A stretch of DNA of 64,000 bases from DAIDKA01 sp035487155 (GCA_035487155.1 DATHMK010000007.1:30329-94328); one strand, 5' to 3'; shown: positions 1-9,645, counted from the first letter of the stretch. The notes: generated by a model from the letters alone, not told the origin. Numbers and translations are program-made.

Positions 1-211
1 GCACCTTTCCCGAGATGATGTAAATCAGCTCATCGCCGTCTGGATGCAACTCGCCGCCGTGTGGCGGATCATGGTCCATGTCGACGATTCCGACCATGAG
101 ACCGTCGCAGAGGGGTGGCCGTCCGACTCGGTGCTCCACAAGGGACATACGTAAGTCGCGAGAAATCGCGATTGAGAAGCTTGCGGCGTCAATCCTGGTG
201 ATTTTTCCCAT
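1..211 (-). CDS. Cupin-domain protein, N-terminal part, cut by the window edge
   Basis: The minus strand opens with an ATG at 211 and runs without a stop to the window edge, giving 70 residues. Near the end it reads H-G-G-E-L-H-P-D-G-D-E-L-I-Y, followed by I-I-S-G-K. This fits the first cupin motif (metal-ligand His and Glu, then a Gly turn). A strong GGGGAGAG ribosome-binding site lies just before the ATG. It lies 62 bp downstream of an AraC-type regulator on the same strand, so the two may be co-transcribed. The substrate cannot be told, because small cupins include dioxygenases, isomerases and sugar-binding regulators. It sits on the presumed element side of the tRNA-Thr fragment. Confidence 0.7.
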   Translation of the reverse strand, partial: MGKITRIDAASFSIAISRDLRMSLVEHRVGRPPLCDGLMVGIVDMDHDPPHGGELHPDGDELIYIISGKV

Positions 212-273
212 CGCGCTCTCCCCAGCAGCACGTATGAACCGGTCCGGTTGCTACAAGAGACGCCCGCGACGTC

Positions 274-1164
274 TCAGACACCACTATCATCACCGCGGGG
301 CAGTTCATAGGCTTGAAGAAATGGAAGCTCGCTGCCGATCCACGCTTTGGGTGAAGCGCCAGTGAAGGCGCTCCAGTCCCGGGTCATATGCGCCTGGTCG
401 GCATATCCGCATGCCGCTGCAACGTCGGCGAGCGGGTGCCGGAGAGGGCTGAGTTGGCTGAGAAGCCCGCACGCGCGCTCAAAGCGGAAGATGCGGGCAG
501 CAGTTTTAGGAGTGACCCCCAATTCGGCACGGAAGCGGTCGGCCATGTGCTGTCGACTCCAGCCCATGCCCTGCGCGAGACTCTCAATAGAATGGCGGCC
601 GTGACTGGCGGCCAACTGTCGCCACGCATGCGCCACGAGAGGCGAGCCTTTTGCAGGAGCAAGTCTGCGCGTGAATACCTCATCGAGAATCGCGAAGCGT
701 GTCCGCCAATCCCGGGTGCTGCTCAGTCGTTCCATCAGTTCGGATGCGTCGCGCGAGGCAACATCGGAAAACGCAACGGCACCGCAAGCCAACTCAGCAG
801 CGCTCACCCCCAGAATCGCGCGCAGGCCAAGGGGATGAAAAAACACATGCAGACCTTCCCACGCGCTCGTGCGCTCAACAGTCGCGAAGCCGGCGTGCAA
901 TCCGGTTACGAGGGCGGAAAAGCGGGCAGCGGGCCGGGTCTGACTAACCGTCTGTCTGACATTGATCGGCGCCCCGAGGCTGATGATGAGATGGGCATGG
1001 CGGGACGGCAGTGTCGTATTGACGCCGGGTGTCAACCCACGCACGCGGGCGCCCCCGTAGTGCGAGATGAAGGGCTTTAAAATGGGCGCAGGTTGACCGG
1101 TTGCGAAGTGTGAGTTCAGTGTCCACTCCCTCTGGACGCGGAGGATGGGGCCACACGGCAGCAT
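274..1164 (-). CDS. AraC-family transcriptional regulator
   Basis: A 296-residue protein with an N-terminal sensing region (about 1-180) and a C-terminal AraC double helix-turn-helix (about 190-285). The first helix pair contains SIESLAQGMGWSRQHMADRF. The second contains LADVAAACGYADQAHMTRDW, the usual AraC signature with aromatic and glycine positions kept. It is likely a one-component activator of the adjacent cupin gene or of a nearby promoter; the inducer is unknown. The ATG at 1164 is the only good start but has a weak ribosome-binding site. The gene lies between the tRNA-Thr fragment and the cupin gene, so it may be the last gene of an integrated element. Confidence 0.88.
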   Translation of the reverse strand: MLPCGPILRVQREWTLNSHFATGQPAPILKPFISHYGGARVRGLTPGVNTTLPSRHAHLIISLGAPINVRQTVSQTRPAARFSALVTGLHAGFATVERTSAWEGLHVFFHPLGLRAILGVSAAELACGAVAFSDVASRDASELMERLSSTRDWRTRFAILDEVFTRRLAPAKGSPLVAHAWRQLAASHGRHSIESLAQGMGWSRQHMADRFRAELGVTPKTAARIFRFERACGLLSQLSPLRHPLADVAAACGYADQAHMTRDWSAFTGASPKAWIGSELPFLQAYELPRGDDSGV

Positions 1165-1729
1165 CTACTTGGAGTGATTCTGAGAATAGCATCCATAACT
1201 CATTGGCATCGACTTCGAACTCGGGAAGGACTCGGAACGGCGGCGGCCGGCACACCCGCAGGAAGTGGTCTGATCATTCGGTGTGTGGTACGGAGTGCAT
1301 CGCAAGAGGCGTACCACGCAATTGCAACACAGTCGTAAATAACGCCTAAATTGCAGACCTGCACAAACGCAACGAATAGGCTTGCACATACTGATTTGTG
1401 ATCGGGGGGTCGGGGGTTCGAGTCCCTCAGCCGGCACCACAAATCTCCTCACCTCGATCCCTGGCTGCGCGGCCCGAGCCAGCGCGCGGCGTGGCGCCTT
1501 ACGCTGCGCAACCGGATGTCCTTGAGGCTCAGCCGGAATCAAAGATGGTGGCCCAGACCCTGGGCGGAGATATTTAACATAATTAATCTCGGCGCGTTAC
1601 ATTACCGCATGGGTTACGGTAGTGGCAAAGCGAGCGCTGCGTCTCAGGTCCTGCGCGACCAGCGCTTCAGAACGCCACGAGCAAGGGCGATACAGTGTCT
1701 TTATAGGGCCGGAGTCCCGTTCGGCGGTC
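1165..1729. other. Intergenic region with tRNA remnant and promoter-like AT-rich patch
   Basis: This 565-bp stretch holds no convincing protein gene. It contains the tRNA-Thr 3' fragment at 1390-1439. An AT-rich patch near 1570-1590, about 150 bp before the MHYT-GGDEF-EAL gene, stands out from the GC-rich surroundings and could carry that gene's promoter. Short reading frames here, including the minus-strand one across the tRNA fragment, are not supported as genes. Confidence 0.6.
1390..1439 (+). other. 3' fragment of a tRNA-Thr(TGT) gene, probable attachment-site remnant
   Basis: The segment reads like the last two thirds of a tRNA. It has an anticodon arm with loop TTTGTGA (anticodon TGT, threonine) and a T arm with GGTTCGAGTCC. 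The 3' acceptor strand AGCCGGC is followed by a discriminator A and encoded CCA. The matching 5' acceptor strand (GCCGGCT) and the D arm are absent upstream, so this is not a functional tRNA. The 3' side of the anticodon stem is degraded (TCGGG where TCAGT would pair), and position 37 is G instead of the usual A. Integrases that use tRNA genes leave such a 3' duplicate at the distal end of the element. By that rule the element lies to the left and the old chromosome to the right. Confidence 0.7.
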
Positions 1730-3850
1730 ATGACCTTTTCCTATAACCAGTGGCTGGTTGTCCTTTCGATCGTCGTCGCAATGGCGGTCTCCTATACGGC
1801 GCTGCGCCTGGCGTCCAGGGTGGCAACCGGTGAACGCAGTGCGGCCCGCATCTGGCTGATAGCGGGCGCGCTCGCCATGGGGATCGGCATCTGGGCGATG
1901 CACTTCATCGGCATGCTGGCCTTTTCCCTGCCCATCACGCTTGCCTACAGTCCGTCGATCACCCTTGGCTCGCTGGGGATCGCGATCGTGACGTCCGCAT
2001 TCGCGCTCGCCCTCACCACCCGCGCGAAACTGACCGGATCGCGACTTGCCGGCGGCGCCGTGCTGATGGGTGCCGGCATCTGCGCCATGCATTACACCGG
2101 CATGGCCGCCATCTCCGTATATCCGGCCATCGACTACGACCCGGCGTGGGTTGCATTGTCGATTGCCATCGCGGTCACGGCCTCCTATGTCGCGTTGTGG
2201 CTGTTCTTCGTGTTACGCCATGGCAACTCGCTGCGCACCCGTCTGTACCGCGCCGCGGCCGCGGTCGTGATGGGCCTGGCGATCAGCGGTATGCACTACA
2301 CCGGGATGAGAGCCTCCCACTTCGCCGCCGGATCCTTTTGTCAGGGTGGCATGACCATCAACAGCCCCTGGATGGGGGCTGCGATCGGATTGTTCGCACT
2401 CGGCCTGTTGTGTCTCACGCTGGTCACCGCGCTCTATGATGCATTCCTGCAGGCTCGTGCCCAGGCCCATGCCGCGCTGGCGCTGGCCAATGCGGAGCTG
2501 GCGCATCAGGCAACCCACGATGCGCTGACCGGCCTGCCCAACCGGGTGGTATTCATGGACCGGCTGGGCCGGGACATTGCGCGCGGCGCGCGCGATGGCA
2601 ATCGTTTTGCGGTCATGGTCCTGGATCTTGATCGCTTCAAGGACATCAATGACTCCCTTGGGCACCACGCCGGCGACCAGCTGCTGAAGCTGATCGCCGA
2701 GCGCCTCACCGCGACCCTTCGCGACGTCGATACGGTCGCCAGGATCGGCGGCGATGAGTTCCTGTTGCTGATAGCCGATGCCGGGGACCGCCATGAAATC
2801 GAGACGGTGGCGGCGCGCGCCGCCACCGCCATGAGCCATGCCTTTCGCATCCAGGGTAGTGATGTCCACACCTCAGCCAGTATCGGAGTCAGTGTCTATC
2901 CCCTGGACAGCACGGTGGGCGAGGAACTGGTCGCGCATGCGGATGAGGCCATGTATGCCACCAAGCGCAGCGGCCGCAGCGGCTTCCAGTTCTTCAACGC
3001 GGATCTGAGCCTGCGTTCCCGGGAACGGCTGGCGCTTGAATTTGATCTGCGTCGAGCTCTGCCGCTGGAGCAGTTCGAGCTTCACTATCAGCCCAAGGTG
3101 GACATCGCGACCGGTCAGATCCGCAACGTGGAAGCCCTGCTGCGCTGGCGCCACCCGATGCGCGGCCTGGTGAGCCCCGCTGACTTCATTCCGCTCGCTG
3201 AAGACACCGGACTGATCCTTTCGATCGGCAGCTGGGTCATTCACGAAGCCTGCCGGCAGGCACGCCAATGGCAGCTGGCGGGGCTGCCGTTCATCAGGAT
3301 TGCGGTCAATGTCTCGCCGCTGCAGTTTCGTCAGGCAACCCTTCTCAATTCCATACGCAGGGCTCTGTCCGAGTTCGAACTCGGGCCGCAATACCTTGAG
3401 ATCGAGCTTACCGAGAGCGCCGTGATGGAGGATGCGGAGGAATCCATAGGGATTCTCGAGCAGGTCAGCCGGATGGGCGTGGTGATCTCCATCGATGACT
3501 TCGGCACGGGCTACTCGAGCCTGAGCTACCTGCGTCGCCTGCCGATCGACAAACTGAAGATCGACCGCAGCTTCATCAACGAGCTCACCACGACCTCGGG
3601 GGGCGAGGCGATCGTGCGGGCAATTATTTCCCTGGCGCATAGCCTGAATCTGAAGGTCGTGGCCGAGGGTGTCGAAACCATCGATCAGCTGGCGGTGCTG
3701 CGCCAGCTGCGCTGTGACCAATACCAGGGTTTCCTGCTGAGCGGCGCGTTGCCGCCCGCTGAACTGGAGGCCAAGATTCTTGCGAAGATCCGCAGGAATG
3801 AGGAGACCGGTGCGACGCAAACCAGGCTGGCAGTGCTGCGCCCGAAGTAG
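1730..3850 (+). CDS. MHYT-GGDEF-EAL membrane protein, c-di-GMP cyclase/phosphodiesterase
   Basis: A 706-residue protein if started at the ATG at 1730. A GTG at 1622 is possible, but the preceding 36 residues do not look like MHYT sequence. Residues 1-230 form a seven-helix MHYT sensor with repeated M-H-[FY]-[IT]-G-M motifs, proposed in this family to bind copper and sense gases. A GGDEF domain (about 270-430) keeps intact GGDEF and a RDVD inhibitory site five residues before it. An EAL domain (about 445-690) keeps EALLRW and DDFGTGYSSLSYL. Both active sites look complete, so the protein could make and break cyclic di-GMP at the inner membrane. It stands alone and is convergent with the methyltransferase gene at 3881. 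Confidence 0.95.
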   Translation: MTFSYNQWLVVLSIVVAMAVSYTALRLASRVATGERSAARIWLIAGALAMGIGIWAMHFIGMLAFSLPITLAYSPSITLGSLGIAIVTSAFALALTTRAKLTGSRLAGGAVLMGAGICAMHYTGMAAISVYPAIDYDPAWVALSIAIAVTASYVALWLFFVLRHGNSLRTRLYRAAAAVVMGLAISGMHYTGMRASHFAAGSFCQGGMTINSPWMGAAIGLFALGLLCLTLVTALYDAFLQARAQAHAALALANAELAHQATHDALTGLPNRVVFMDRLGRDIARGARDGNRFAVMVLDLDRFKDINDSLGHHAGDQLLKLIAERLTATLRDVDTVARIGGDEFLLLIADAGDRHEIETVAARAATAMSHAFRIQGSDVHTSASIGVSVYPLDSTVGEELVAHADEAMYATKRSGRSGFQFFNADLSLRSRERLALEFDLRRALPLEQFELHYQPKVDIATGQIRNVEALLRWRHPMRGLVSPADFIPLAEDTGLILSIGSWVIHEACRQARQWQLAGLPFIRIAVNVSPLQFRQATLLNSIRRALSEFELGPQYLEIELTESAVMEDAEESIGILEQVSRMGVVISIDDFGTGYSSLSYLRRLPIDKLKIDRSFINELTTTSGGEAIVRAIISLAHSLNLKVVAEGVETIDQLAVLRQLRCDQYQGFLLSGALPPAELEAKILAKIRRNEETGATQTRLAVLRPK

Positions 3851-3880
3851 TCCCGCGCTACCCGCGTAGTGCCACGGACT

Positions 3881-4945
3881 CTATATGCGCGCTTCCAGGA
3901 CCATGTTGAAAGGTCCTTCCGTCGCCCGTCTGATCCTGGAGAATCCTCCTGCGCGTATCAGGTCGGAAAGTTTCGCCTGTCCCGCCTGCGCTCCCAGGCC
4001 TGTGCCGACCTCCTGATCGAGCGATGTGGGAACGCAGATCATGGTTGATGCGTTGTAGTAGAGGCGACCTACGGGGTTCATATTCTGTTCGGGTTTATCA
4101 CCGGCGATCGGCTCAACGATCATCCAGGTGCCATCCTCGGCCAGAATCTTCCGCATGTGGGCGGCGCATCCACGCGGATCGCCCATGTCGTGAAGACAGT
4201 CATACATGGTGACCAAGTCAAACTGGCCCTCGGCGATATCCTTTGCATTGGCCACTGCGAAGCGCACCCGATCACTTACACCGTGGCTTTTTGCGTGCTT
4301 GCGCGCATCCTCGATCGAAGGTTCGTGAAAATCGAAGCCGACAAATTCGCTGGACGGATAGGCCTGGGCCATCAGAATCGTAGAAAAGCCGACACCACAC
4401 CCGACGTCGGCGACTTTCGCGTGTGCTGCGAGCTTGTCCGTTACGCCATCGAGCGCCGGAATCCAGGCTTGCACGATATTGTTGACATAGCCGGGCCGAA
4501 AGAAGGCACCCGTCGCGCAGAACAGGCAACTTGCCGAGTCGCCCCACCGAACGCCGGTACCCGCCCGAAAGGCGGCTTCGACCTTCGATTCACCCTCGAT
4601 CATGGCGGCCGCCAATTCGAAGGCTCCGGCGAGGTATACCGGACTGTCCTGCACGACAAAGATCATGGCCTGTTCCGGTCCGATGCTGAAGGCATCGCTC
4701 GCCGGATCAAAGTCGATATACCCGTTCGCCGCCTGGGCCAACGCCCACTCTCTGACATAGCGTGGGGCCAGGCCTCCAGTTCGGGCCGCGAGTTCCGATG
4801 CCGTGGCGGGACCGCCTTTGCTGAGCGCCTCGAACAATCCAAGGCGAAAGCCGATGCGCGTAGTGGGGACACTGAACGCCCCTCCCAGGTCGCCCAGCAT
4901 TTTGCCGATGAAGTCGTTCAGTTTCCGTTCGTCGAGCTGCGCCAT
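3881..4945 (-). CDS. Class I SAM-dependent methyltransferase with N-terminal winged helix
   Basis: A 354-residue protein. The ATG at 4945 is preferred over the longer frame at 4969 because GAGG lies seven bases before it. Residues 1-120 look like the winged-helix/dimerisation domain seen in Rv2258c-like methyltransferases. A Rossmann methyltransferase follows, with motif I VADVGCGVGFST and the acidic motif II FVGFDFHEPS. YDCLHDMGDP and a late-strand IVEP also fit small-molecule methyltransferases. The substrate is unknown. It is transcribed away from the ABC exporter at 5255 across a 309-bp divergent region and converges with the c-di-GMP gene. Confidence 0.88.
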   Translation of the reverse strand: MAQLDERKLNDFIGKMLGDLGGAFSVPTTRIGFRLGLFEALSKGGPATASELAARTGGLAPRYVREWALAQAANGYIDFDPASDAFSIGPEQAMIFVVQDSPVYLAGAFELAAAMIEGESKVEAAFRAGTGVRWGDSASCLFCATGAFFRPGYVNNIVQAWIPALDGVTDKLAAHAKVADVGCGVGFSTILMAQAYPSSEFVGFDFHEPSIEDARKHAKSHGVSDRVRFAVANAKDIAEGQFDLVTMYDCLHDMGDPRGCAAHMRKILAEDGTWMIVEPIAGDKPEQNMNPVGRLYYNASTMICVPTSLDQEVGTGLGAQAGQAKLSDLIRAGGFSRIRRATEGPFNMVLEARI

Positions 4946-5254
4946 GATCCATACCTCGCGTATGCGCACTTCATCGAGCAGGGTCCGATCGACAATGGTT
5001 GCAAATATATAGACTTCGTTACAATCGCGAAATCAACGCTGCTGTTGTGCGCTGCATTGATTGACGGATGCTGCGACGCAGCACGATCAGGTCTTTGCGT
5101 CACCTGCAGCACGCAGTCTTCAGTGGCGCAGGCGCTCGAAGGGCACTCAGGGGCTGCGGGGTCCCTGCGCCGGCGCCAACTATAATAAAGTCAATACGTT
5201 GCCGGCTCCGTGACCTCGGTGCTGCAAACCAAGAACTCAGGCACAGGAGATCCT
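4946..5254. other. Divergent intergenic region with an inverted repeat and a -10-like box
   Basis: These 309 bp separate two divergent genes. A perfect 7-bp inverted repeat around one central base (TGCTGCG-A-CGCAGCA) sits at 5069-5083 and could be a small operator. A TATAAT box occurs at 5181-5186 on the plus strand, 69 bp before the exporter start, without a clear -35 partner. No protein gene is supported here. Confidence 0.45.
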
Positions 5255-7144
5255 ATGCGCGGCATGGCCGGAACGATGCGGGCCCTCAGGCAGGACCCGA
5301 CGGTGCTCGAACACCGGATCAAACCCGGAACGCTGCGGCGCACGCTGGGAATCGCCGCACCGTACACGGGGTGGCTGTTGGTACTGGCGGTGGTGGTGGT
5401 CGTCAATGCCAGCATCGGCATCACCTATCCCCTGATCTACCGCCGCATCATCAACGACGGCATCCTTCGGGGCGATACCGCACTGATCGTGTGGCTGGCG
5501 GTGCTGATCGGAGCCCTGGGTGTGCTGGATGCGGCGCTGGGCCTCGCCCAGACCTATCTGGGCACCCGCATCGGGGCGGATGTGGTGGTGGGGCTGCGCA
5601 CCCGGCTGTTCGAGCACATCCAGCGCATGCCGCTGGCGTTCTTTGCGCGCACCCAGACCGGAGCGCTGGTCAATCGGCTCTTTTCCGACACCATGAGCGC
5701 GCGCAGCGCCTTCACCGACATTCTCTCCACCGTCGCCGGCAACATCGTGACGGTGGTACTGATCATCGGCGCCATGTTCGCCCTGTCCTGGCGCATTGCG
5801 CTGGCGGTGCTGGTGCTGCTGCCGTTGTTCGTGCTGCCCGCGCGCTACTGGGGCCGGCGCATCCAGGCCATCACGCGCGAGCTCATGAATGCCGGCTCCA
5901 GTGTGAGCAGCATGATGGTGGAGCGCTTCAATGTTGCCGGAGCGGTGCTGGCCAAGCTTTTCGGGCGACCCGATGCGGACACGGCAGCCTTTGAAATCAA
6001 GGCACGGGAGCTGTCCGGTCTCGCCATACGGGCGGCGCTGTACGGGCGCTTGCTGGCCACTGCGCTGGTGCTGATGGCCAGTCTCGCCACGGCGCTGGCC
6101 TATGGCTGGGGCGGCGTGCTGGCGGCCCGCCATGCGCTGGACCTGGGCACCGTGGTGGCGCTGACCTCGCTGCTGGTGCGGCTGTACGCACCGGTGATGG
6201 GCCTGTCCAATGTGCAGGTCACCGTCATGACGGCGCTGGTGGCCTTCGAGCGCGTGTTCGAGGTGCTGGACCTGGAACCCATGGTGCGCGAGAAGCCCGA
6301 TGCCGTGGAAGTGCCCGCCGGTCCCCTGGGCGTGGCGTTCGAGCACGTCTCCTTCCGCTATCCATCGGCGGCAGAGGTGTCGCTGGCCTCACTGGAGTCC
6401 ATCGCGGTGCCCGAGCGGCGCGCGCCGCAGACCGTCCTGCATGACGTCGACTTCAGCATCACCCCCGGGTCACTGGTGGCACTGGTGGGGCCCTCGGGGG
6501 CGGGCAAGACCACGATCACCCAGCTCATCCCGCGCCTGTATGACGTCATTGCCGGCAGCGTGCGCATCAACGGCGTGGACGTGCGCGATGCCAGGCTGGG
6601 GTCACTGCAGCGGCGTATTGGCGTGGTGACACAGGAGGCGCACCTGTTCCACGACACCCTGCGCGCCAACCTCTTGTACGCGCGGCCCGATGCGAGCGCG
6701 CAGCAGATCCGCGACGCACTGCGCGATGCTCAGATCCTGGATGTGGTCGAGGGCCTGTCCGAGGGCCTGGACACAGTGGTGGGGGATCGCGGCTATCGCT
6801 TCTCCGGTGGGGAGAAGCAGCGCCTCGCCCTCGCCCGGCTGCTGCTGAAGTCACCGGACCTGGTAGTGCTGGATGAGGCGACGGCCCACCTGGACTCGCG
6901 CTCCGAGGCGGCCGTGCAACAGGCGCTGGAGCGGGCGCTTGCCGGACGCACGGCCATCGTCATCGCGCACCGGCTCTCCACGGTTCTCAAGGCCGACCTC
7001 ATCCTGGTGGTGCAGGAGGGGCGGATCGTCCAGCGCGGCACGCACGCACAGCTGTCGGCCACGCCCGGCCTGTACGAGCAGCTGTACCGCACGCAATTCG
7101 CGGCGCAGGAAGCGGGCCGGTCGGTTGATCGACAGCAGCAGTGA
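5255..7144 (+). CDS. ABC exporter, fused membrane and ATPase domains
   Basis: A 629-residue half-transporter. The ATG at 5255 has AGGAG nine bases upstream; an earlier GTG at 5210 lacks such a site. Residues about 40-340 form the six-helix type I ABC exporter membrane domain. Residues about 370-610 form the nucleotide-binding domain with Walker A GPSGAGKTT, signature FSGGEKQRLALARLL, Walker B LVVLDEAT and the H-loop IAHRLST. It would work as a homodimer exporting a lipid, drug or peptide from the cytoplasm; the cargo cannot be read from sequence. No second half-transporter or substrate gene is adjacent. Its stop is three bases from the convergent CHAT-protease gene. Confidence 0.95.
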   Translation: MRGMAGTMRALRQDPTVLEHRIKPGTLRRTLGIAAPYTGWLLVLAVVVVVNASIGITYPLIYRRIINDGILRGDTALIVWLAVLIGALGVLDAALGLAQTYLGTRIGADVVVGLRTRLFEHIQRMPLAFFARTQTGALVNRLFSDTMSARSAFTDILSTVAGNIVTVVLIIGAMFALSWRIALAVLVLLPLFVLPARYWGRRIQAITRELMNAGSSVSSMMVERFNVAGAVLAKLFGRPDADTAAFEIKARELSGLAIRAALYGRLLATALVLMASLATALAYGWGGVLAARHALDLGTVVALTSLLVRLYAPVMGLSNVQVTVMTALVAFERVFEVLDLEPMVREKPDAVEVPAGPLGVAFEHVSFRYPSAAEVSLASLESIAVPERRAPQTVLHDVDFSITPGSLVALVGPSGAGKTTITQLIPRLYDVIAGSVRINGVDVRDARLGSLQRRIGVVTQEAHLFHDTLRANLLYARPDASAQQIRDALRDAQILDVVEGLSEGLDTVVGDRGYRFSGGEKQRLALARLLLKSPDLVVLDEATAHLDSRSEAAVQQALERALAGRTAIVIAHRLSTVLKADLILVVQEGRIVQRGTHAQLSATPGLYEQLYRTQFAAQEAGRSVDRQQQ

Positions 7145-7147
7145 TCC

Positions 7148-9619
7148 TCAGGAGCCGGCGTACAGCTGGAAGGGAGCCCAGTAGAAGGGTTTGCGATAGA
7201 CGGCGGGCGAGCGAATCAGCGACAGTTTCGCGGCGCGCAGCGCCACGTCCGGTGTCTTTCCCGCCTGCAGTTCGGCATAGAGTCTATCCATCAGCAGCGG
7301 CGTGGAGGCATCGTCGGCCTGCCACAGGGCACCGATGACATAGTGGGATCCGGCACGCAGGAACACCCACGCCAGACCCACCAGCCCTTCACCGGCATAG
7401 GCGCGTACACCCGAGCCATAACACGTGGAGATGGTGACCAGGTCGGCGTGCAGGGGCAGCTGCAGGATGTCGTGCGCGTAGAGTTTGAAATCCTCGGGTT
7501 GATCCTTTGGCGCTGACAGCACGACGGCCGAGTCGAGCGGACTCAGGCGGCTCGCAGTGCCGTGCGCGACGAAGTGAATATAGCGGTATTGGTCGGGCGC
7601 GCTCAGCGCATACGCGCCAGGCACCGCCTGGGATCGGGTAAGAACGGTCTGACTTGCGGCGGGGAAGTGCTGTTGGATGCGCTGAATCTCGTTGGCGGCA
7701 TTCGGCAGTGCCTCAATCCCGGTGGCGGCCACAGGATCTCCGATGAGCAGCAGCTGCCTGGCGGCCGCGCTCCCGGCGGACTCCTGCAAATGGGCCAGTA
7801 AGCCGATCGAGCTTGCGGTCGTCACCGTGACCTGCTCGATCCAATAGCTGAATCCGCCTGCCGATGGTTCAAGCAGGGTCTCGAAGTTGAGCGTATGCAA
7901 AATGCCATCCGGGACCAGGAAGACCCGCGAATCTGCGGGGATCAGCGCGGCGGCGGGCTTGACCAGCATCTGGTACAGGGAAATCGCGGCGGCAGTGTCC
8001 GCCCGTACCGGATCGGCTGATTTCAGGATCGCTCGCTGATAGGCCTCAACCTGCGATTGAATCTCCCCGGATGCGGGCAGCACAAACAGGCGGGTCTGCC
8101 GCGCGGTCACCGCCCACAGGTATGAGCGCTGCGGTCCCAGCGAATAGAACAGGATGGTGGCATCCAGCTTGCGCGCAATCGTGCGGGGGTCGATCGCGTC
8201 CTTGCCCGGCGCGTCACGCTCGGATTCGGTGACCTTCAGGCCCTCCGCCAGCGTGCGGGCACGGCTGCGATCAAGGAGGCGCAGTGCCGCATCGGGCTGC
8301 TGCCTGCTGATGAGGAAATCGGCATATTGCCGGTACACTGCCGCGCCATAGCCGAAAGCGGCCAGTCGCCGTGATTCATCCGGCTCCGCGGACCGCTTGT
8401 CCTCGAAGGTCTGAATGGCGCGCTGGTACCACAGCTGTGCTTTTGCCGACAGACGCCGGTCCTTGTAGAGATCGGCCAGCGCGGCCTCGATATCCGTGCG
8501 CAGATCCGTGTCGGTCGCAGCCTGGTGGGCGCTGAGCAGGATCTGCTGCACATCGGCACTTCCGAGCCGCTCGGCAAGCAGGCCCTGCACGAACCCGACA
8601 TAGGCCAGCAGGTTGTTGTCCTTGGATTCATGGGCCTTCAGCGCGGCCGCCTCGAGATAACGCTGCGCCGCCGGGTATTGAGCCTGCTCATCGAGCAACA
8701 GGGCGAGGTTGATTTCGATGTTGGTGACCTGGTCGCTGGCCGCGCCGCCGGACAGGGTCAAATGAGTTTGCAGCGCCTGCTCTTCGTACTGGCGCGCCGC
8801 CGGCAGGTCGCCGAGCCTGTATTCAGCGAGGCCGGCATCCTGCAGCCATAGGGCGCGGTTACGGTTCATGCCGATGCGCTGCGCCAGTTGCTCGGCCTGC
8901 TGGAACTGGGCGAGGGCGCGCTCGAAGTCACCCAGGTTGTAGTAAGCCCATCCCATATTTCCCTGCGCGATTTGGATCTGTCTGCGTGCCTGCACCGATT
9001 GGGCGAAGTCGGCGGCGGTTTGCAGCGGAACCAAGGCCTGGTCGTAATGGTCGCCCAGGAGACTGTCGGCGCCGATGTCGACCAGATCGGAGGCTTGAAG
9101 CAGCAGATTGCCGGAGCGACGAGCGATCGCCAGGCTGGCACGGAACTTCTCGGTTGCCTGGTCCAGATGGCCGGCATCACGCGCCACCAGCGCCTCGGCC
9201 CGCAGCACATCTGCCATCAGCGCGGAATGCGAGCCTTCCGCGAGCCGGCGCGCTGCGCGCACCTCCTGATCACCGCGCGGCGAGTCATCCAGACGCGTAT
9301 GGGCAACCCCGGATAGCAGCTGGTACCTGATCGCCGGATCGCCCTGTGTCGGAATGGCGGGCCCGGGTGCGCTGAGCAAGGCGAGGGCATCCTTGGGTTT
9401 GTCCTGCCTAAGCAGAATCTCCGCTTCGAGCAGCCGAAACTGAAATCCCCAGGTTGCAGCAGGCTGTGAAGTGCCGGTGGCGAAATCATCGCGCGCCCGC
9501 GCCGCCCGGTCGCGGGCACGCTCCAGGTCACCGTGCAGGTAGTCATCGGAAATGCTTTGGAATAAGGCGGCCGGATCCGATGCCTGATGGCACCCTGATA
9601 ATGGAATGCCAGCCAGCAA
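7148..9619 (-). CDS. TPR-CHAT protease, probable lipoprotein
   Basis: About 823 residues counted from a TTG at 9619. The first two thirds are tetratricopeptide-like helical repeats (for example NMGWAYYNLGDFERALAQF). The C-terminal third is a CHAT domain, a caspase-like peptidase fold. Its catalytic dyad is present: His in FVAHGTAS (about residue 686) and Cys in TISTCYGSG (about 733), followed by the usual GEGLVGLAWVFLRAG and GALWQADD. A lipobox LSGC with Cys at 9590-9592 implies export and lipidation. The start is uncertain. The TTG leaves only nine residues before that Cys, and the next upstream start in frame is an ATG at 9928 deep inside the preceding gene. It is the last gene of an ECF sigma/anti-sigma cluster. 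Confidence 0.82.
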   Translation of the reverse strand: MLAGIPLSGCHQASDPAALFQSISDDYLHGDLERARDRAARARDDFATGTSQPAATWGFQFRLLEAEILLRQDKPKDALALLSAPGPAIPTQGDPAIRYQLLSGVAHTRLDDSPRGDQEVRAARRLAEGSHSALMADVLRAEALVARDAGHLDQATEKFRASLAIARRSGNLLLQASDLVDIGADSLLGDHYDQALVPLQTAADFAQSVQARRQIQIAQGNMGWAYYNLGDFERALAQFQQAEQLAQRIGMNRNRALWLQDAGLAEYRLGDLPAARQYEEQALQTHLTLSGGAASDQVTNIEINLALLLDEQAQYPAAQRYLEAAALKAHESKDNNLLAYVGFVQGLLAERLGSADVQQILLSAHQAATDTDLRTDIEAALADLYKDRRLSAKAQLWYQRAIQTFEDKRSAEPDESRRLAAFGYGAAVYRQYADFLISRQQPDAALRLLDRSRARTLAEGLKVTESERDAPGKDAIDPRTIARKLDATILFYSLGPQRSYLWAVTARQTRLFVLPASGEIQSQVEAYQRAILKSADPVRADTAAAISLYQMLVKPAAALIPADSRVFLVPDGILHTLNFETLLEPSAGGFSYWIEQVTVTTASSIGLLAHLQESAGSAAARQLLLIGDPVAATGIEALPNAANEIQRIQQHFPAASQTVLTRSQAVPGAYALSAPDQYRYIHFVAHGTASRLSPLDSAVVLSAPKDQPEDFKLYAHDILQLPLHADLVTISTCYGSGVRAYAGEGLVGLAWVFLRAGSHYVIGALWQADDASTPLLMDRLYAELQAGKTPDVALRAAKLSLIRSPAVYRKPFYWAPFQLYAGS

Positions 9620-9645
9620 CGCCAGCAGTGTCGCTGAGGGCGTGG

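Noticed and set aside
1346..1439. A complete tRNA-Thr gene
   Set aside because: No GCCGGCT acceptor 5' strand or D arm precedes the anticodon arm, so only the 3' part exists.
1165..1542. Minus-strand ORF with a GLEPPTPRSQI-like stretch
   Set aside because: It is antisense to the tRNA fragment. Reading frames of this kind across tRNA 3' ends give a familiar false RLRDSNPRPPDHKS-type sequence.
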